In this document: in pieces, positions 59,503-64,000 of the stretch
How positions within the stretch are numbered: position 1 is the first letter of the stretch
Layout of the letters: every line of letters begins with the position of its first letter
NCBI RefSeq assembly: GCF_018524365.1
Contig: NZ_JAEKFT010000005.1
Coordinates: forward strand, 62,001 to 126,000
DNA: 64,000 nucleotides
Reading direction: 5' to 3'
From: Denitromonas iodatirespirans
GTDB taxonomy: Bacteria > Pseudomonadota > Gammaproteobacteria > Burkholderiales > Rhodocyclaceae
Position numbers and translations under genes: made by a program
The notes under the pieces: generated by a model
Told to the model about the DNA's origin: nothing
The model's database searches: none
The model's input: only the letters and a program-made list of their open reading frames with translations

Positions 59503-59951
59503 TTCGCTGCGTCCTTGGTGTCGGTGGATGTCTTGTCGGCGTTTTCCGCGGCGTCGGGGCCGCTCAGCGACAGCGTGCGGATGCGTTGCTCTTCCTTGGC
59601 CGCCATGGCCGCCGGATCGCCGGCCACCACGTCACCCTCGACGCGCGCCAGGCGGTCGTCCTCGAAGAACACCGTCAGCACGCGTTGCTCCGGCTCGCCA
59701 TGACCAGGCTCGAAGCGATAGACGTAATCCCAACGATCGGCGTGGAAGACGTCCGACAGCAAGGGCGTGCCCAGCGCAAAGCGGACCTGATCGCGCGTCA
59801 TGCCCTTCTTCAGATGCGACACCATGTCCTGAGTCACGTAGTTTCCCTGGCGCACATCGATGCGATAGGGACGCACATAGTCGGTTACGCCGCAGCCGGA
59901 GATCAACAGCGCTGCCGCCATTGCGGTTATCAGTTTGGTTTTGGGTTGCAT
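59499..59951 (-). CDS. bamE: Outer membrane assembly lipoprotein BamE
   Basis: This is a 150-residue lipoprotein: signal peptide with lipobox ISGC (Cys20), then the SmpA/OmlA domain with [33 protein letters not shown] and DRWDYVYRF. The last 40 residues are a charged, disordered tail ([10 protein letters not shown]). It belongs to the BAM complex. It is divergent from fur, the conserved arrangement in proteobacteria, and shares a 118-bp region with it that contains an AT-rich stretch near 60004-60017. Confidence 0.96.
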   Translation of the reverse strand: MQPKTKLITAMAAALLISGCGVTDYVRPYRIDVRQGNYVTQDMVSHLKKGMTRDQVRFALGTPLLSDVFHADRWDYVYRFEPGHGEPEQRVLTVFFEDDRLARVEGDVVAGDPAAMAAKEEQRIRTLSLSGPDAAENADKTSTDTKDAAK

Positions 59952-60069
59952 GGTCTGCTCAAGGGACGGCGTGGAGGAACGCCAGAATTCTCAGGAAAAG
60001 GCAAAAAATATATCATACTGTCTCGCTCAACTTTCCGTGTTCCCCTACATTGGGCGGGCCGACACCGAC

Positions 60070-60510
60070 ATGCCATCAAATTCGCAAAGCCTCAAGAGCA
60101 TGGGTCTCAAAGCGACCCTTCCGCGGCTCAAGATCCTCGACCTCTTTCAACACACCGATCAGCGCCACCTGACGGCCGAGGATGTGTATCGCCTGCTGAT
60201 GAACGACGACATGGACATCGGCCTGGCCACGGTCTATCGCGTCCTCACTCAGTTCGAACAGGCCGGCCTGCTGGAGCGCCACCACTTCGAGTCCGGCAAA
60301 GCCGTCTTCGAACTCAACGAAGGTGCCCACCACGACCACCTGGTGTGTGTCGAATGCGGTGCGGTCGAGGAGTTCTTCGACCCCGAGATCGAAAAACGCC
60401 AGAACGCGGTGGCCAAGGAGCGTGGCTTCTCGGTCAAGGAGCATGCGCTGTATCTGTACGTCGAGTGCCATCGCAAGGACTGCCCCAACCGCAGCAGCGA
60501 CGACAAGTAA
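60070..60510 (+). CDS. fur: Ferric uptake regulator
   Basis: This is a 146-residue Fur protein: winged helix (about 1-85, [11 protein letters not shown] and [15 protein letters not shown]), the [11 protein letters not shown] metal site at about 88-98 with the CxxC zinc cysteines (C95, C98), and HRKDCPN near the end. It represses iron uptake genes when iron is present. ATG 60070 matches known Fur starts. A TTG-started membrane gene follows in the same frame, three codons after its stop. No good 19-bp Fur box could be marked by eye in the promoter region. Confidence 0.97.
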   Translation: MPSNSQSLKSMGLKATLPRLKILDLFQHTDQRHLTAEDVYRLLMNDDMDIGLATVYRVLTQFEQAGLLERHHFESGKAVFELNEGAHHDHLVCVECGAVEEFFDPEIEKRQNAVAKERGFSVKEHALYLYVECHRKDCPNRSSDDK

Positions 60511-60519
60511 GCCCCCGCC

Positions 60520-61083
60520 TTGGAAACCTTGCTGACGGCGACCGCCCTGGTCGCCGTCGCCGAAATCGGCGACAAAACCCAACTGCTGTCCTTCATGCTG
60601 GCCGCGCGACTCAAGCATCGCGTCGCCATCGTGTGGGGGATCTTCATCGCAACCCTCCTCAACCACGCCCTCGCCGCGGCGGCCGGCGCCTGGATCGCGC
60701 AGTGGTTGCCGGGGCATTGGCTCAAGTGGACGCTGGCCGCGAGTTTTCTCGCTTTCGGGCTGTGGGCACTGCGCCCCGACACGCTGGATGAGGACACCGC
60801 CACTCCGCCGGCTCACACGGCGTGGCGCATTTTCCTGATCGCGCTGGTGGCCTTCTTCCTGGCCGAGATCGGCGACAAGACGCAGTTTGCGACCGTCGCC
60901 TTGGGCGCCCGCTTCGACGCCCTGACCTGGGTGGTGATCGGCACCACCTTGGGCATGATGATCGCCAACGTGCCGGCCGTGATGGTCGGCGAACGCTTGG
61001 CCGAGCGCCTGCCCGGCCACATCATGCGCCGCGTGGCAGCCGCCGGATTTCTGATCACCGCGGCGATCACGGCACTGGGCTGA
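60520..61083 (+). CDS. TMEM165/GDT1 family (UPF0016) cation transporter
   Basis: This is a 187-residue membrane protein with six helices in two repeats, each with the family signature E-x-G-D-K-T/S: AEIGDKTQLLSF at about 14-25 and AEIGDKTQFATV near 114-125. Bacterial members such as MneA export Mn(II). The start must be TTG 60520, because the only thing upstream in frame is the fur stop codon. Being read directly behind fur suggests a role in Fe/Mn balance. It is convergent with recN. Confidence 0.93.
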   Translation: METLLTATALVAVAEIGDKTQLLSFMLAARLKHRVAIVWGIFIATLLNHALAAAAGAWIAQWLPGHWLKWTLAASFLAFGLWALRPDTLDEDTATPPAHTAWRIFLIALVAFFLAEIGDKTQFATVALGARFDALTWVVIGTTLGMMIANVPAVMVGERLAERLPGHIMRRVAAAGFLITAAITALG

Positions 61084-61096
61084 TCCCGGAGCGGAC

Positions 61097-62764
61097 TTAG
61101 CCGGCGGGTGTCAGGCCGAGGATTTCCGAGGCATGCTGACGGGTCGTTTCGGTGATATTCACGCCGCCGAGCATGCGGGCGATCTCGTCGATCCGCGCCG
61201 CGTCGTCGAGGACGGTGACGGTGCTCACCGTCTCGCCATCGCGCTGAGCCTTGGCGATCGACCATTGCCAGTTGGCCTGCGCGGCCACTTGCGGCAAATG
61301 CGTCACGCACATCACCTGACGCTGCTGGCCCAACTCGCGCAGCATGCGACCGACGATCTCGGCCACGCGGCCACCGATGCCGACGTCGACCTCGTCGAAG
61401 ATCAGCGTCGGCACCGCCGCCGCCCGGCTGGTGATCACCTGGATCGCCAGCCCGATGCGCGACAACTCCCCGCCCGAGGCCACCTTGGCCAGCGGCCGCA
61501 GCGGCTGACTGGGGTTGGCGGCCACTTGGAATTCCACCGTTTCGTTGCCGTGCGCGCTGCCGTCCGATTCGGGCAACAGCGCGATCTCGAACTGGCCGCC
61601 GGCCATCGCCAGCGTCTGCATGGCGGCGCTGACCTGTGCCGACAAGGTCTTGGCCACCGGCGCCCGGGCCGCGCTGAGGCGTTCGGCCGCCACCGCGTAG
61701 GCCTGCTTCGCCGCCTCGGCCTTGGCCTGAAGCGCGGGCGGATCGGCGTCCGACAGCAGGGCATCGAGCCGGGCGCGACGCTCGGCCAGCACCTCGGCCA
61801 ACGCATCGGGCAACACCCGGTGCTTGCGCGCCATGTCGGTGACGGCGGCGATACGCGCCTCGACCTCAGCCAGACGGTCCGGGTCCACCTCGACCCGGTC
61901 ACGGTAGCGGCGCAGTCCGTGCACCGCCTCGTCGGCCTGGATGGCTGCGCCGTTGAGCAGATCGTGCAGTGATTGCAGCTCGGGGTCGATGGCCGCCAGC
62001 TCGGCCAGACGCGCGGCTAGGCGCTCCAGCTCGCCGACCAGCGGCAGCTCGCCCTCATCCAGCGCATCGACGGCGGCGCAGACGCCTTCCAGCAAGCCGG
62101 TCGCATGCCCCAGACGGCTGTGCTCCAGTTCCAGTTCGCGCCAGGCCTCCGCCTCGAAATCGAGCGCTTCGAGTTCCTTCACCTGCCATTCGAGCAGCTC
62201 GCGCTCCTGCGCCACCCCGGCCGCATCGGCCTCGGCCCGCTGGCAGGCCTGCCGCGCCTTCTGCCAGGTTTGCCAGGCGCCCGCGACCTCTCTGGCCAAG
62301 TCCTCAAGACCCGCGTAGGTGTCGAGCAGGCTACGCTGGGCGTCGGCGCGCAGCAGCGCATGGTGTGCGTGCTGGCCATGGATGTCGGCCAGCCAGGCGC
62401 CAACCTCGCGCAGCTGGGTCAGCGTGACGCTGACGCCGTTGATCCAGGCGCGCGAGCGGCCGTTCTGGTCCACCACGCGGCGCAGCAAGAGCGCATCGTC
62501 GTCGACCTCGATGGCCTGCTCGTCGAGCCAGGCGGCCAGATCTTCGGCCGCCGGCAGGTCGAACTCGGCGCTCATCTCGGCACGCGCCTGGCCGGTACGC
62601 ACCACGCCGCTTTCGGCGCGGTCGCCCATCACCAGGCCGAGCGCGTCGAGCAGGATGGATTTGCCGGCGCCGGTCTCGCCGGTGAGCGCGCCGAAACCGT
62701 CGGCGAAATGGAGTTCCAGCTCATCGACAATGACGAAATCGCGGATATGAAGACGACGCAGCAT
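61097..62764 (-). CDS. recN: DNA repair protein RecN
   Basis: This is a 555-residue SMC-like ATPase: Walker A GETGAGKSILLDAL at about 28-41, a long coiled coil (about 150-360) and C-terminal signature VASGGELSRIGLA with Walker B TLIFDEVDVGIGG. It acts in double-strand break repair. The start MLRRLHIRDFVIVDELEL is the family start. It is 13 bp downstream of nadK, a conserved pair. Confidence 0.97.
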   Translation of the reverse strand: MLRRLHIRDFVIVDELELHFADGFGALTGETGAGKSILLDALGLVMGDRAESGVVRTGQARAEMSAEFDLPAAEDLAAWLDEQAIEVDDDALLLRRVVDQNGRSRAWINGVSVTLTQLREVGAWLADIHGQHAHHALLRADAQRSLLDTYAGLEDLAREVAGAWQTWQKARQACQRAEADAAGVAQERELLEWQVKELEALDFEAEAWRELELEHSRLGHATGLLEGVCAAVDALDEGELPLVGELERLAARLAELAAIDPELQSLHDLLNGAAIQADEAVHGLRRYRDRVEVDPDRLAEVEARIAAVTDMARKHRVLPDALAEVLAERRARLDALLSDADPPALQAKAEAAKQAYAVAAERLSAARAPVAKTLSAQVSAAMQTLAMAGGQFEIALLPESDGSAHGNETVEFQVAANPSQPLRPLAKVASGGELSRIGLAIQVITSRAAAVPTLIFDEVDVGIGGRVAEIVGRMLRELGQQRQVMCVTHLPQVAAQANWQWSIAKAQRDGETVSTVTVLDDAARIDEIARMLGGVNITETTRQHASEILGLTPAG

Positions 62765-62777
62765 GAGGGGACCGTGG

Positions 62778-63662
62778 TCAGAGATGGCGCGGCGAGGCGC
62801 TCCAGTGGAGCTTCTCGCGCAGCATGGCGAAATAACTGTAGCCGGGCGGATGGATCAGGCGGATGTGATGCGGCGAGCGGGTGATGCGGATGCAGTCGCC
62901 GGCGCGTGCGTCGAAGCGCTCCTGGCCGTCGAAGTGCACCCGTGCGTCATGCGGTGCCTGCAGCACGATGTCGATGGTGCAACTGTCAGGCAAGGTGATC
63001 GGCCGCGCGGTCAGGGTGTGCGGGCACAGCGGCACCAAGGCGATGCCGACCATGTCGGGGTGCAGAATCGGGCCATTCGCCGACAAGGCATAGGCCGTCG
63101 AGCCGGTCGGCGTGGACACGATCATGCCGTCGGAGCGTTGGGTGTAGACGAATTCATCGTCGATACGCACGTCGAACTCGATCATGCGGCCGATGTCGCC
63201 CTTGTTGACCACCACATCGTTGAGCGCGATGGTGTGGAACACGCTGCGGCTGCCGCGCTTGACCACCACGTCGAGCATGAAGCGCGGCGCTTCGACGCCC
63301 TTGCCGTCGAGGATCGCACCGAGCCCGACCTCCATGTGCTCGCGCGCGATGTCGGTCAGAAAGCCCAGCCGCCCTTCGTTCACCCCCACCAGCGGCACGC
63401 CATGTTCGGCCAGCCGGCGGGCGGCGTTGAGCATGGTGCCGTCGCCACCGAGCACGACCGCCAGATCGGCGCCCGCGCCGATCTCGTCGTAGGTGGCCAC
63501 GGCAAAGCCCGAACCGAGCCGGGTGGAACTCGCCGTGCCCTGTTCGATCAACACATTCAACTCGCGCTCGCGCAGAAAACCGCCGATTTGCAGCACGGCG
63601 GCGGCCACATCGGGGCTTTGGTATTTGCCGATCAGTGCGACCGACTTGAAGGCGTGGTTCAT
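62778..63662 (-). CDS. nadK: NAD kinase
   Basis: This is a 294-residue enzyme that phosphorylates NAD to NADP: the GGDGTML motif at about 66-72, NEGRLGFLTD, the NDVVV motif and the TPTGSTAYALSANGPI loop. ATG 63660-63662 (MNHAFKSVALIGKYQSP) was chosen by family length; the open frame runs up to 63740. It is divergent from hrcA with a gap of 127 bp. Confidence 0.97.
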   Translation of the reverse strand: MNHAFKSVALIGKYQSPDVAAAVLQIGGFLRERELNVLIEQGTASSTRLGSGFAVATYDEIGAGADLAVVLGGDGTMLNAARRLAEHGVPLVGVNEGRLGFLTDIAREHMEVGLGAILDGKGVEAPRFMLDVVVKRGSRSVFHTIALNDVVVNKGDIGRMIEFDVRIDDEFVYTQRSDGMIVSTPTGSTAYALSANGPILHPDMVGIALVPLCPHTLTARPITLPDSCTIDIVLQAPHDARVHFDGQERFDARAGDCIRITRSPHHIRLIHPPGYSYFAMLREKLHWSASPRHL

Positions 63663-63756
63663 AGGCCAAAGATTAAACCACAAGCGGCGCGGCGATTCGA
63701 TGGCGCGCAACCCCGGAAAGCGCCACACTGCGCTAGGCACACGGCGCAGACTTACT

Positions 63757-63762
63757 TAAAAT
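63757..63762 (+). promoter_or_regulatory. -10-like TAAAAT before hrcA
   Basis: TAAAAT lies 27 bp before the hrcA ATG in the 127-bp region shared with nadK. No CIRCE element (TTAGCACTC-N9-GAGTGCTAA) is present in this region, so hrcA does not seem to be autoregulated here. Confidence 0.4.
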
Positions 63763-63789
63763 CCATGGCCGACGCGGACCCCGGACACT

Positions 63790-64000
63790 ATGGCTGAACT
63801 CGACGAACGCTCAAGAATCCTGCTCAAGACGCTGATCGAACGCTATATCGCGGACGGCCAGCCGATCGGGTCGCGTGCGCTGTCGAAGCAATCGGGCCTG
63901 GAGCTGTCGCCCGCCACCATCCGCAACGTGATGTCGGACCTGGAAGAGGCCGGCTTCATTTCCAGCCCGCACACCTCGGCCGGGCGGATTCCCACCTCGC
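63790..64000 (+). CDS. hrcA: Heat-inducible transcription repressor HrcA (N-terminal part)
   Basis: The first 70 codons are inside the window and the gene runs off the right edge. The winged-helix start [44 protein letters not shown] and HTSAGRIPT is diagnostic for HrcA, which represses groESL and dnaK operons through CIRCE. It is divergent from nadK, the usual arrangement in betaproteobacteria. Confidence 0.96.
   Translation, partial: MAELDERSRILLKTLIERYIADGQPIGSRALSKQSGLELSPATIRNVMSDLEEAGFISSPHTSAGRIPTS

Noticed and set aside
63663-63789. CIRCE operator upstream of hrcA
   Set aside because: Neither TTAGCACTC nor GAGTGCTAA is present in the nadK-hrcA region.

Overview
The window is high-GC bacterial chromosome from a betaproteobacterium, most likely a member of the Rhodocyclales (Azoarcus/Thauera/Zoogloea relatives). 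This rests on protein resemblance and on gene order: dapB-carA-carB-greA, yhbY/rlmE/ftsH, fur/bamE and recN-nadK-hrcA lie together, a complete rnfABCDGE-nth cluster is present, and a PEP-CTERM protein occurs. I see 66 protein genes (two cut by the window edges), no rRNA or tRNA gene and no CRISPR array.

Layout. 1-2331 holds two MerR-type regulators, each facing a target gene across a 19-bp-spacer promoter with a palindromic operator: a DUF2938 membrane protein, and a CadR/CDF metal-efflux pair. 2361-3300 is a four-copy tandem repeat fused to the end of a small cysteine-rich gene that has a perfect FNR-type box upstream. 3589-9746 carries a proline iminopeptidase, a zinc alcohol dehydrogenase and a large MASE1-CHASE-PAS-GGDEF diguanylate cyclase. 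8820-13667 holds a LysR regulator divergent from ferredoxin-NADP reductase (fpr), then an autotransporter-type gene flanked on both sides by broken copies of the fpr 3' end plus REP-like sequence. 13846-17609 is radA, a LysR regulator and lplT.

17648-21602 is a six-gene minus-strand operon (tsaB, rimI, Udg, lemA and two TPM proteins) in which every junction overlaps. 22186-27130 holds OmpR/EnvZ, a persulfide dioxygenase and yciB-yciI-bolA-parvulin, ending in a bidirectional terminator. 27150-32501 holds an iron ABC transporter without its binding protein, the N-degron transferases aat and bpt, and pyrD. 32595-38498 is rnfABCDGE-nth. 38947-40691 has two small c-type cytochromes and a PEP-CTERM lipase. 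40869-45376 is a MoxR ATPase and a CoxE-like VWA protein, normally partners, separated here by a small membrane protein and a 653-residue TIR-transmembrane protein. This is the best candidate for an unusual system in the window. 45403-64000 is mostly core genes: M61 peptidase, ftsH, rlmE, yhbY, greA, carAB, dapB, bamE, fur, recN, nadK and hrcA, with a hybrid sensor kinase between carA and dapB.

The themes that link genes are metal response (CadR/CDF, Fur with a TMEM165-type transporter, FbpBC), low-potential electron transfer (Fpr, Rnf, the FNR-box Cys-rich protein, cytochromes c) and a repeated mode of local DNA duplication in which the 3' end of a gene is copied together with REP-like DNA.
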